The notes under the pieces are model-generated. The model did not search any database. It was not told the origin of the DNA and saw only the letters and a program-made list of their open reading frames with translations. A stretch of DNA of 22,197 nt, from the NCBI GenBank assembly GCA_903916205.1, contig CAIWVX010000434.1, positions 1 to 22,197 of the forward strand, in the 5' to 3' direction. This document shows, piece by piece, positions 15,583 to 22,197 of the stretch (its first letter is position 1; every line of letters begins with the position of its first letter). The DNA comes from an uncultured beta proteobacterium. GTDB lineage: Bacteria; Pseudomonadota; Gammaproteobacteria; Burkholderiales; Rhodocyclaceae. Made by a program: the position numbers and the translations under genes.

Positions 15583-16620
15583 TCAGGGAATGATTTCAAT
15601 TTCTTGCGGCTTGCCGCCAACAAATTCAAGCCGTTTAAACAGCGTTTTGCTGACCTGTAGGTGGCCTTTGGCGTCAATTCGCAAAACTTGGTTTATGCCG
15701 AGTTTTGTGGCTAATTCTGGCCAGCGTTCACCGCTGATGAATAGCGGTTTGGAACTCATATCCGACATCTTTCCCGCTTCAGCGCCCGGCGCGATGAGCA
15801 CCGTGAGCGCCTGAGTGTGCATCACCGGCTCTGCGCTACGGGGATCCAGCAGATGGCAGTAGCGTTTTCCATCCAGTTCAAAATAGCGTTGATAATCGCC
15901 GGAAGTCCCGATGGCCTCGCCATCCAGAAGGGCCACGGTGGCTATTGGCCCGGCTTGGCGTGGGTGTTGAATACCGACACGCCAAGGCTCGCCGTTTTTG
16001 CTACCCAAGGCTAGGACGTTGCCGCCAATGTTAATCAAGGCATTATTTACGCCCTGCTCGCGCAATATCGCGGCGGCTCGATCCAGTGCCACGCCTTTGA
16101 GATAACCGCCAAAATCAATGGCTAGCTGAGTTTGAGCACTGCTCACCTGATCGCCTTTAAGCTTGAGATCGGCTATGCCAGGCTGAGCTAAACGCCAGGT
16201 GGCAAGCTTCTCGGGGTCGGGCCGCACCGACTTGAATTCGTCCGATTGAAAACCCCATAAGCTGATCAAGCGGCCAATGCCGGGATCGAAAAGGCCTTCA
16301 CTAAGCGCGGAAAACCTTTGTGCATCGGCCAGTAAAGCGGCCATTTCGGGTTTAACTACGGCGGTTTTTCCTGCCGCGATGGCAGAATTAAGCGCACTCA
16401 ACGCCGACGGTTGCCAGGCGTGATAAGTGCGATGCAGACGATCAAATTCGCGCAATGCGGCGGCGGTCGCTCGATGGGCCTTGGCTTCATCAAGACCGGC
16501 CACCAGAATTTCAACGCGAGTGCCGAAAACGAAAGATTCCTGATGATGCAACGGCGCTTTATTACACGCCGACAAGCCGATAAGACACAGTGAAAAAAAG
16601 GCTAAACGTAAGCCGAACAT
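15583..16620 (-). CDS. apbE: FAD:protein FMN transferase ApbE (lipoprotein)
   Basis: Attaches FMN covalently to Thr/Ser of target redox proteins such as NqrB/RnfG-type subunits, in the periplasm. 345 residues; lipobox LSAC (16-19) predicts lipid anchoring at Cys19, and Asn at +2 does not signal inner-membrane retention. Visible: GLFDPGIGRLISLWGF (109-124), IDFGGYLKGVALDRAA (168-183), NIGGNVLALG (197-206), DPRSAEPV (259-266). The closing Mg-binding motif, usually D-A-L-S-T, reads D287-M-S-S-K291: the Thr is Lys. Overlaps the end of gshB by 19 bp, so coupled to it. No flavinylation target is nearby. Confidence 0.92.
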   Translation of the reverse strand: MFGLRLAFFSLCLIGLSACNKAPLHHQESFVFGTRVEILVAGLDEAKAHRATAAALREFDRLHRTYHAWQPSALSALNSAIAAGKTAVVKPEMAALLADAQRFSALSEGLFDPGIGRLISLWGFQSDEFKSVRPDPEKLATWRLAQPGIADLKLKGDQVSSAQTQLAIDFGGYLKGVALDRAAAILREQGVNNALINIGGNVLALGSKNGEPWRVGIQHPRQAGPIATVALLDGEAIGTSGDYQRYFELDGKRYCHLLDPRSAEPVMHTQALTVLIAPGAEAGKMSDMSSKPLFISGERWPELATKLGINQVLRIDAKGHLQVSKTLFKRLEFVGGKPQEIEIIP

Positions 16621-17555
16621 TTATTTTCCAACGCGGTAATGAACATCATCGCCGCATCAAAACCGGTCTGGTTGCCAATCTCGACCATGCACGTCGGGCT
16701 GGTCACATTGATTTCAGTCAGCCAAGAGCCGATCACGTCAATGCCGACTAAAAATAGTCCGCGTGCGGCCAGTATCGGGGCGAGCGACGTGGCGATTTCC
16801 CGGTCACGCGGCATCAGTTCTCGCGCTACGCCGGTTCCACCTGCCGCTAGATTGCCGCGTGTCTCACCGGCTTTCGGGAGGCGAGCCAAACAATACGGCA
16901 CGACCTCGCCATCAATCAGCAGGATCCGTTTATCACCGTCAGCAATTTCGGGAATGTAGCGTTGCGCCATGATCGTCCGCTGCCCTTCGTGGGTCAGCGT
17001 TTCGACAATTACGTTGCGGTTGGGGTCGTTCTGGCGCACACGGAAAATCTGGCTACCGCCCATGCCGTCGAGCGGCTTGAGGATCACGTCTTGATGGCTA
17101 TCAATGAAGGCGTGAATTAGCCCCGCCTCACGCGCCACCAGCGTCGGTACGCAAAGCTTCGGGAATTCGAGAATCGACAGTTTTTCAGAATGATCGCGCA
17201 AGGCTTGGGGCCGGTTGAAAACATGTGCGCCCTCGGCTTCAGCACGTTCAAGAAGCCAGGTTGTGGTGATGTATTCGATGTCAAACGGAGGGTCTTTGCG
17301 CATGACCACTGCGGAGAAGTCGCGCAAAGGAACGACATGTCGGGCCACTTCAATAAACCAGTCGCCCTCATCGTCAAGCAACTCCAGATGCTGAGCCTCG
17401 GCACACACGCCATGCAGCGGAGAAGAGTGAATGGCCGGTTGTTGAATCGCCCAGACGGCATGGCCTGCGGCCTGTGCCGCACGCATCATGGCGATACTAG
17501 AATCTTTATAAGCCCGCAGCGAATCGAGCGGATCAAGAATGAAGGCTAAGCGCAT
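16602..17555 (-). CDS. gshB: Glutathione synthetase
   Basis: Joins gamma-glutamylcysteine and glycine with ATP; ATP-grasp enzyme, cytoplasmic. 317 residues, usual length. Marks: MRLAFILDPLDSL start, MRKDPPFDIEYI, ILKPLDGMGGSQIFRV (ATP-grasp), RLPKAGETRGNLAAGGTG, and FLVGIDVIGSWLTEINVTSP carrying the metal-binding Glu-Asn pair. Four bases downstream of gshA, so one operon. Confidence 0.97.
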   Translation of the reverse strand: MRLAFILDPLDSLRAYKDSSIAMMRAAQAAGHAVWAIQQPAIHSSPLHGVCAEAQHLELLDDEGDWFIEVARHVVPLRDFSAVVMRKDPPFDIEYITTTWLLERAEAEGAHVFNRPQALRDHSEKLSILEFPKLCVPTLVAREAGLIHAFIDSHQDVILKPLDGMGGSQIFRVRQNDPNRNVIVETLTHEGQRTIMAQRYIPEIADGDKRILLIDGEVVPYCLARLPKAGETRGNLAAGGTGVARELMPRDREIATSLAPILAARGLFLVGIDVIGSWLTEINVTSPTCMVEIGNQTGFDAAMMFITALENKCSAYV

Positions 17556-17559
17556 TTTG

Positions 17560-18855
17560 CTATCCCTCTATCGGTTCTGTGCGTTCAAGTTCAAGTGAGG
17601 CGGCGAGCTGAGCCAATCGAGCCACCACGCCGTAGGCATAAAAACGGTTTGGTGGGGCATCTGGAGTCTGGTACTGGTCGGGCAATGAACAACTGGTTTC
17701 GAAGGCCAGCGGCTCGAAGTGCATCCCCGGCGCATTGAGATTTTCATCTTTGCCGCGCCCGGAATGCACGCGGTAAAAACCGCCGACGACAAAGCGGTCG
17801 ATCATGTAAACAACCGGTTCGGCAACGCCTTCTTTGTCGTCTTTACCGACGCGCTCGAAGGTATGAACGCCTTCTTGAATGATCACCTGAGTGACATTCG
17901 TCCCTTCTTTGATGATCGACATTTTGTTGCGTTGCTTACGATTGAGTCCGACGATCTCGGAGGCATCTTTGACCGTCATGATGCCCATGCCGTAGGTTCC
18001 GGCATCGGCTTTGACGACCACATACGGCGTTTCATTGATGCCGTATTCATTATACTTTTCGCGAATGAGTGTGAGCACCGCATCCACATTGGCAGCCAAA
18101 CATTCTTCGCCCTGCCGGTCGTGGAAATTAACGCTGTTGCACACCGAAAAATAAGGGTTGATCTGCCAAGGATCAATGCCGACCAATTTGGCAAAATCAT
18201 CCGCCACTTCATCGTAGGCGACAAAGTGGTTTGACTTGCGCCGCACCGCCCAGCCGGCATGTAACGGCGGCAACACAAATTGTTCGTTGAGATGTTTCAG
18301 AATATCAGGAATGCCTGCCGTCAAATCATTGTTGAGTAGAACGGCACAGGGATCAAAGCCCGCCAGACCCAGTCGGTACGGGGTTCTGACCAGCGGTTCG
18401 AGCAGTAGCGAAGTCCCATTGGGCAACTCCAGCGACGTTGGTTTTTCGATGTCGGGCGAGAGTGATCCAAGTCGCACGTCCAGCCCGGTCAGGCGCAGTA
18501 TGGCAACCAGTTGAGCCACATTCTGGAGATAAAACAGATTGCGCGTATGGCTTTCGGGGATCAGCAACAGGCTTTTGGCATTTGGACAGATTTTTTCGAT
18601 GGCGGTCATCGCGGCTTGGACGCAGAGCGGCAAGAAAGCCGAGTTCAGATTGTTGAAACCGCCGGGAAACAAGTTCATGTCCACCGGAGCCAGCTTGAAG
18701 CCCGAATTGCGCAGGTCAACCGAGCCGTAAAACGGCGGCGTATGTTCCTGCCACTGGTGGCGTAGCCAGCGTTCGATGTCCGGTGCGGCATCGAGAAATT
18801 TCGCCTCAAGTTCGAGTAAAGGGCCGTTAAGTGCGGTCTTCAGATGCGGAACCAT
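17560..18855 (-). CDS. gshA: Glutamate-cysteine ligase, proteobacterial (thiobacillus-type) GshA
   Basis: First step of glutathione synthesis. 431 residues of the GshA type found in betaproteobacteria and acidithiobacilli, unrelated in sequence to E. coli GshA. Marks: PPFYGSVDLRNSGFKLAPVD (20 residues near 40-60), NLFPGGFNNLNS, a glycine-rich VVKADAGTYGMGIMTV segment (ATP-grasp-like) and DRFVVGGFYRVHS. GGAG seven bases before the ATG supports the start. Followed at 4 bp by gshB. The methyltransferase gene lies 36 bp upstream on the same strand. Confidence 0.95.
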   Translation of the reverse strand: MVPHLKTALNGPLLELEAKFLDAAPDIERWLRHQWQEHTPPFYGSVDLRNSGFKLAPVDMNLFPGGFNNLNSAFLPLCVQAAMTAIEKICPNAKSLLLIPESHTRNLFYLQNVAQLVAILRLTGLDVRLGSLSPDIEKPTSLELPNGTSLLLEPLVRTPYRLGLAGFDPCAVLLNNDLTAGIPDILKHLNEQFVLPPLHAGWAVRRKSNHFVAYDEVADDFAKLVGIDPWQINPYFSVCNSVNFHDRQGEECLAANVDAVLTLIREKYNEYGINETPYVVVKADAGTYGMGIMTVKDASEIVGLNRKQRNKMSIIKEGTNVTQVIIQEGVHTFERVGKDDKEGVAEPVVYMIDRFVVGGFYRVHSGRGKDENLNAPGMHFEPLAFETSCSLPDQYQTPDAPPNRFYAYGVVARLAQLAASLELERTEPIEG

Positions 18856-18891
18856 GCTGTAACTCCAATCAGACCTGAAAAGATGCGTTGA

Positions 18892-20166
18892 TCATTTCAG
18901 AATAATTTCTTGACGCTCCGACCCACACGTCCCGACTTTTGGTTTGAACGATAGGAAGGATTTTGGCAGCGGGCTTAATTCCAGACTGCGTTGCGTAAAC
19001 AGAAAACGCCCGTCGCAAATAAAGCCGAGATCACCCCAGTCAACCTCATTCAGAGCATCCGCCAAAGCCTGCGCGTCGACCGTTGGATCTCGGGGGAAAA
19101 TGGCCATCACTGAACCGTCGTAATTCAGACAATCATGGACAAAAAAAGGTTGCGCTCGGCGCGTTTTGTTATTCACGTAAACCCGGCATTGCGTCGTCTG
19201 GTGATAACCTCGCCCCCATTGCCACCAATTGGATTCGTCAAAGGGCCGGATACGCCGTGAAATCAGCCGTTCTTTATGCGGCAAAAGGGCTTGCGGCACG
19301 CTTTCACCGGGTTCGCACCAGATCATTTTTCGCGTCTGACCATTAGCCGCCGTGGACGAACAGACAAATTCCCGGTTGCCCAATTTGTCGCTGGTATACA
19401 GCTCATCGGCCCCCGAGACGGCTCCAACTTTAACAAAGGCAATGTCGGAAAGTTGCAACGCATACTCGTGGCGAGTAAACAGCAAATGCCCGCTACTTTC
19501 AAGAAAACGACGTTCTTCCCAAGGCGGATTGTCGAGCGCCAGACGCCCATCCGCACTGCCCAGACTGGCGTAGCGGGTGCGTCGAGAAAATTGCCCTTGT
19601 TCGAAGCGCCAGATCGCGCAGTTAGGTGTTGCCCCATCAAAGAGGTGTAGATCACCGAGATCAATAAAATCAGTCATGCTGCCCTCGGCAAACAGCCTTT
19701 GATTTAACGGAACGGCTGAGGTCGCTTTCAAAAAATCACGCGGGGTGATGAAAATCAACTCGCCTCCCGGCGCTAAATGGCGCAGGCATTTTTCGATGAA
19801 AAATAGATAGAGATTAGCGCGTGCATCAAGCACCGTCCTGCGCATGAGGCTTCGAGTACTCGAAGGAATATCCTGATAGCGAACGTAGGGCGGGTTACCG
19901 ATAATCGTGTCGAACATTTTGTCGGCAGAAAGTTCGAAAAAATCCATAACACGCGCCCCGGAAGGCGCCTGACGCGGATCAATTTCAATGCCCATAGCCT
20001 GTGGAAAATGCCTGAGAAACGCCCCGTCACCACACGACGGTTCAAGGACGCGGCCCTTATTGCGGATCAGTTTGAGCATGCAATCAACGATCGCTGGCGG
20101 CGTGAATACCTGGCCTAAACTATCGGCATTTTTTTCAATTACAGAGGAAGGTGTTTTGACAGTCAT
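18892..20166 (-). CDS. N6-adenine DNA methyltransferase, M.TaqI/Eco57I-like
   Basis: 424 residues from ATG 20166 (a GTG at 20223 would add 19 residues; neither has a clear ribosome binding site). Gamma-type amino-methyltransferase order: motif X GQVFTPP (18-24), motif I LEPSCGDGAFL (41-51), GIEIDP (59-64), motif IV NPPY (91-94) which fixes adenine (or exocyclic amino) methylation. The C-terminal half (about 210-424) resembles the TaqI-like DNA-recognition domain. The length is close to M.TaqI (about 420). No endonuclease gene is adjacent, so it appears as an orphan methylase; recognition sequence unknown. It sits between the glutathione genes and the insertion sequence. Confidence 0.85.
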   Translation of the reverse strand: MTVKTPSSVIEKNADSLGQVFTPPAIVDCMLKLIRNKGRVLEPSCGDGAFLRHFPQAMGIEIDPRQAPSGARVMDFFELSADKMFDTIIGNPPYVRYQDIPSSTRSLMRRTVLDARANLYLFFIEKCLRHLAPGGELIFITPRDFLKATSAVPLNQRLFAEGSMTDFIDLGDLHLFDGATPNCAIWRFEQGQFSRRTRYASLGSADGRLALDNPPWEERRFLESSGHLLFTRHEYALQLSDIAFVKVGAVSGADELYTSDKLGNREFVCSSTAANGQTRKMIWCEPGESVPQALLPHKERLISRRIRPFDESNWWQWGRGYHQTTQCRVYVNNKTRRAQPFFVHDCLNYDGSVMAIFPRDPTVDAQALADALNEVDWGDLGFICDGRFLFTQRSLELSPLPKSFLSFKPKVGTCGSERQEIILK

Positions 20167-20285
20167 TTGACGTAAAAAAGGCGTCGTGGTCACAAGAGGC
20201 TGAAGTATACGCCGGAAAGTCACGACGGAATTAGAATCGGTTTTCGACGGGGGATCGATTTACAATATTTTTTGGGGGAATTATT

Positions 20286-20438
20286 ATGGAAAAAAATATG
20301 ACAGGGAGGCTCATTCGTTTGGTGCTTCATCTGCGGATTGGTGCATTCGCCTTGATGGTAGGCGCCCATGCGGCAGAGGAGAGTGACGTTAGAAACCCTC
20401 GTTTTTCTCCCGACGGAAAGTCAAGAAACACAATTTAA
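20286..20438 (+). CDS. Small ORF with signal-peptide-like N-terminus, possibly a gene remnant
   Basis: 50 codons. GGGGGA eight bases before the ATG is a strong ribosome binding site. The product has a basic start (MEKNMTGRLIRLVLHLR), a hydrophobic core (IGAFALMVGAHA) and a likely cleavage after AHAA, followed by only 20 residues ending in NPRFSPDGKSRNTI. It stops four bases before the proposed end of the IS110 element. It may be the 5' end of a longer exported protein cut off by insertion or decay, or a genuine short peptide. No family recognised. Confidence 0.35.
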   Translation: MEKNMTGRLIRLVLHLRIGAFALMVGAHAAEESDVRNPRFSPDGKSRNTI

Positions 20439-20441
20439 CCC

Positions 20442-20453
20442 CATGATTTTGTA
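20442..20453 (+). repeat. Right-end copy of IS110 flanking 12-bp repeat
   Basis: CATGATTTTGTA; matches 22124-22135 at 11 of 12 positions in the same orientation. It lies nine bases past the transposase stop. IS110 elements recombine at a short core flanked by sequences shared between donor and target, so similar sequences at both ends are expected. Confidence 0.5.
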
Positions 20454-20461
20454 CATTGTTT

Positions 20462-21796
20462 TTAGGCTGCTTGAGGCATTGGCACAAGCTGCATGCCCAT
20501 TTTCTCGGCGCGCTTGGCGAGGTGATGCATGACGCGTTCGCGGTAACGTTCCTCGTAGTACGCTTGACCTTGATCCGTGTATTCTTCGCCCTTGGTCAAC
20601 AGGGTATAGATCAGGCGGGCGAGCTTGTGGGCCGTAGCAGTAATCGCCTTGGCGCGATCAAGTCGAGCGGCGAGGCGGCGAAAGTAAGCACCGAGCGCTG
20701 ACTGGCTCTTGTGCAGCGCGGCAGCGGCCAGACGCAAGGCTTGCGCCGCACGGTTGGCGGAGCGCTTGGAGGCCCCCGAGAGCACTTTGCCGCCCGAAAT
20801 CTTCGTGCCCGGACATAGCCCCAGCCAGGAGGCGAAGTGCTTGGCGCTCTTGAATCGCGACATGTCGGGGCCGACTTCGGCAATCACCTTGAAGGCCGTC
20901 GGCGGGTTGATGCCGTTGATGCGCGTCAAATCCACGCCGCACAAGCGAAACAGATCGGTACGGACATCAAACTTCGGGGCATTGCGGGATTGCGCGATCA
21001 GCCGCCCAGTACCCGGCTCGCGTTCGTCCCCGCCGGTCAGGGTCGTCAGCATGCTTTCCAGCTTAGCGTCGCACTCAGTCAATTGCGTGCCATAGGCGTC
21101 GAACAAGGCCATCGCTTGCTTGAGGGCAAACAGATGCTCTTCCCGCCAGTTCCCCTGAAGCGATTTGATAATATCGCCCTCGCTGGCACGAATGCGCGCG
21201 TTCTTCATTTTCGCGAGTATCTTGCCGTCCCGTTCACCGGCGATGATGCCGCGTACGATCTTCTGTCCGGTCTCGCCAACAATGTCGGAAATCACGTTGG
21301 CCAGTTGCACGTTCATCTGGGTCAGCGCCTTTTGCATGGGCTGGACGTGCCGCGCTTGCGAGGCGATCAGCCTATCGCGCTGACGCGATAGGGCGCGTAT
21401 GGCGCAAATGTCATCCGCTGGCCGGAACGCCCCTGAGAGCAATCCGTAACTCATCAACTGTTGTAACCATTGGCAATCGAGCACAGCCGATTTGCGCCCG
21501 GAGACGTTCTTCACGTGTCGGGCATTGACCAGATACACCCTGAAACCCCGCGTTTCCAGCCGTTCGTAAAACGGAATCCAGTACACACCCGTCGATTCCA
21601 TGGCCACTGTATCCACCCCGCAATGCACCAGCCAATCAGCCGCTTGCTCAAGGTCGGTCGTGAAACTTTTAAATTCCTGCACGGGTTGCTCGTCCCGATC
21701 CGGTGGCACGGCAATGAAGTGGCTCGCCGAGCCAATATCAATGCCTGCCGCGTTGGGATGCGCCAACTCGAATGTCACTCGCTTGCGTACGGCCAT
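20462..21796 (-). CDS. IS110-family transposase (DEDD), one catalytic Asp replaced
   Basis: 444 residues from ATG 21796, chosen because GGAG lies seven bases upstream; the frame is open to 21925 but that part belongs to the leader. N-terminal RuvC-like domain (about 10-165): Asp20 in GIDIGSASH, Glu67 in AMESTGVYW, then GRKSAVLDCQW (100-110) where the family normally reads GRK-S/T-D-x-x-D. Here the third acidic residue is Ala104 (codon GCT at 21487-21485) while Asp107 is kept. A middle helical part follows, then the C-terminal Tnp domain (about 283-370) with CGVDLTRINGINPPTAF, SWLGLCPGTKISGGK and candidate serine nucleophile Ser334. Otherwise full length, no frameshift. IS110 enzymes use a bridge RNA to choose target and donor. 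With Ala104 this copy may be inactive. Confidence 0.93.
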   Translation of the reverse strand: MAVRKRVTFELAHPNAAGIDIGSASHFIAVPPDRDEQPVQEFKSFTTDLEQAADWLVHCGVDTVAMESTGVYWIPFYERLETRGFRVYLVNARHVKNVSGRKSAVLDCQWLQQLMSYGLLSGAFRPADDICAIRALSRQRDRLIASQARHVQPMQKALTQMNVQLANVISDIVGETGQKIVRGIIAGERDGKILAKMKNARIRASEGDIIKSLQGNWREEHLFALKQAMALFDAYGTQLTECDAKLESMLTTLTGGDEREPGTGRLIAQSRNAPKFDVRTDLFRLCGVDLTRINGINPPTAFKVIAEVGPDMSRFKSAKHFASWLGLCPGTKISGGKVLSGASKRSANRAAQALRLAAAALHKSQSALGAYFRRLAARLDRAKAITATAHKLARLIYTLLTKGEEYTDQGQAYYEERYRERVMHHLAKRAEKMGMQLVPMPQAA

Positions 21797-22123
21797 GGCT
21801 TTCTCCATCATTTGGGTTGAAATGCCGTGCCGGCTCGGGTACGTCGTTGTACTCACTCTCTCAAACGGGATGGCCGTTCGCACGGCCTCACCAATGTCGC
21901 CAACGTGACCCAGGACCACGCTCATACTCGGGCAGGAACGCTCCAGTGATTTGTCGGTCTTTGCCAGCTCGGCATTCTACATTACGCCTATATCCGCTCG
22001 CATCGTGTTTCTTTCACTCGCCTTGCGGCCGAAGGGCGATTACTGCGCTCATACCTCAGGGCAATCGCTTACGCGAATGTCGTAAGTCAATGAATAAAAA
22101 GGTTTACTATCAACAGCTTATGA
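21797..22123 (-). ncRNA. Candidate IS110 bridge RNA / structured leader
   Basis: About 327 nt between the proposed element end and the transposase start, the place where IS110-group elements encode the bridge RNA. Hairpins seen on the minus strand: CTTACG/CGTAAG (22086-22081 with 22073-22068, 7-nt loop); GCGATT/AATCGC (22068-22063 with 22041-22036, 21-nt loop); GGCCGT/ACGGCC closed by a GCGA tetraloop (21887-21882 with 21877-21872). A 9-mer, CGCTCATAC on the plus strand, occurs at 22046-22054 (inside the 21-nt loop) and again at 21919-21927. Structures are seen; the bridge-RNA role is inferred from family knowledge. Confidence 0.45.
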
Positions 22124-22135
22124 CATGATCTTGTA
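22124..22135 (+). repeat. Left-end copy of IS110 flanking 12-bp repeat
   Basis: CATGATCTTGTA; partner of 20442-20453 with one mismatch (C for T). Marks the likely leader-side end of the insertion sequence. Two chance 12-mers with 11 matches in these short end regions are unlikely but not impossible. Confidence 0.5.
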
Positions 22136-22183
22136 AACTCCCGAAAAACAGTGTCTACTCCCTAGCTTTACGGAGGAAGAATT

Positions 22184-22197
22184 ATGACACTCACCGA
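22184..22197 (+). CDS. Start of a gene cut by the window end
   Basis: GGAGG at 22172-22176 lies seven bases before ATG 22184, then codons for Met-Thr-Leu-Thr and two more bases. The ribosome binding site is close to ideal, which is the only support. Product unknown. Confidence 0.4.

Larger units (their letters stand above)
20442..22135 (-). mobile_element. IS110-family insertion sequence
   Basis: One DEDD transposase gene with a short non-coding end after it (under 20 bp) and a long one before it (about 330 bp), the layout of the IS110 group as opposed to the IS1111 group. No terminal inverted repeats are visible, as expected for the family. The ends proposed here are two 12-bp near-identical sequences, CATGATTTTGTA (20442-20453) and CATGATCTTGTA (22124-22135); exact junctions cannot be set without an empty site. 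Identity of the element is sure; boundaries are inferred. Confidence 0.75.

Noticed and set aside
15399..15677. 92-codon minus-strand ORF across the apbE-EIIA gap
   Set aside because: Overlaps the apbE 3' end in another frame, no ribosome binding site, no family marks; the gap is better read as a promoter region.
17719..18234. 171-codon plus-strand ORF
   Set aside because: Antisense shadow of gshA; no ribosome binding site and no recognisable domain.
20837..21391. 184-codon plus-strand ORF
   Set aside because: Antisense shadow of the IS110 transposase.
21797..21925. N-terminal extension of the transposase (43 codons)
   Set aside because: A clear GGAG precedes the internal ATG at 21796, the core IS110 domain starts right after it, and the extension covers hairpins of the leader.
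1..22197. CRISPR arrays, tRNA or rRNA genes, prophage genes
   Set aside because: No regularly spaced repeats, no cloverleaf or rRNA-like sequence and no phage structural genes seen; the holin-superfamily hit is a YqjE-like chromosomal gene.

Overview
The window looks like a chromosomal segment of a betaproteobacterium, most like the Rhodocyclales. The assignment is inferred from gene content rather than a database match: a proteobacterial-type gshA next to gshB, a mannose-type EIIA with HPr and enzyme I but no sugar permease, metX with metW, a ubiE/Tim44-like pair, and an AmpG permease. Most of it is ordinary housekeeping DNA; the accessory part is the right end.

Layout. Positions 1-230 are non-coding with several hairpins. 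trmB (+) follows and converges on a TonB-like gene (-), which is divergent from a secreted ankyrin-repeat protein (+) across a short gap holding a perfect 8+8 palindrome. A minus-strand block runs nadK, recN, ubiE, Tim44-like protein and ends at a clear intrinsic terminator. A plus-strand block of four small envelope genes (DUF883/YqjD-like, YqjE-like, YqjK-like, LETM1-like) covers 7450-8819. A long minus-strand block then reads, in transcription order from the right: TaqI/Eco57I-like adenine methyltransferase, gshA, gshB, apbE, EIIA, ptsH, ptsI, a probable terminator, metX, metW, a nested palindromic repeat, ampG and a SMUG1-type uracil-DNA glycosylase.

The right end (about 20442-22135) is an IS110-family insertion sequence. 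Its transposase is nearly complete, but one residue of the DEDD catalytic tetrad reads as Ala through what looks like a single-base change. The roughly 330-nt untranslated leader in front of the transposase is rich in hairpins and lies where IS110-group elements carry their bridge RNA. Two 12-bp near-identical sequences flank the element and are the best candidates for its ends. A 50-codon ORF with a signal-peptide-like N-terminus lies on its left, and the start of another gene with a strong ribosome binding site lies on its right.

How the genes work together: gshA and gshB are the two steps of glutathione synthesis. EIIA-HPr-EI form a regulatory phosphorelay. metX and metW form the homoserine-acylation step of methionine synthesis. 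nadK makes NADP. recN and the uracil glycosylase are DNA repair genes. ubiE serves quinone synthesis, apbE flavinylates redox proteins, and ampG recycles cell-wall muropeptides.
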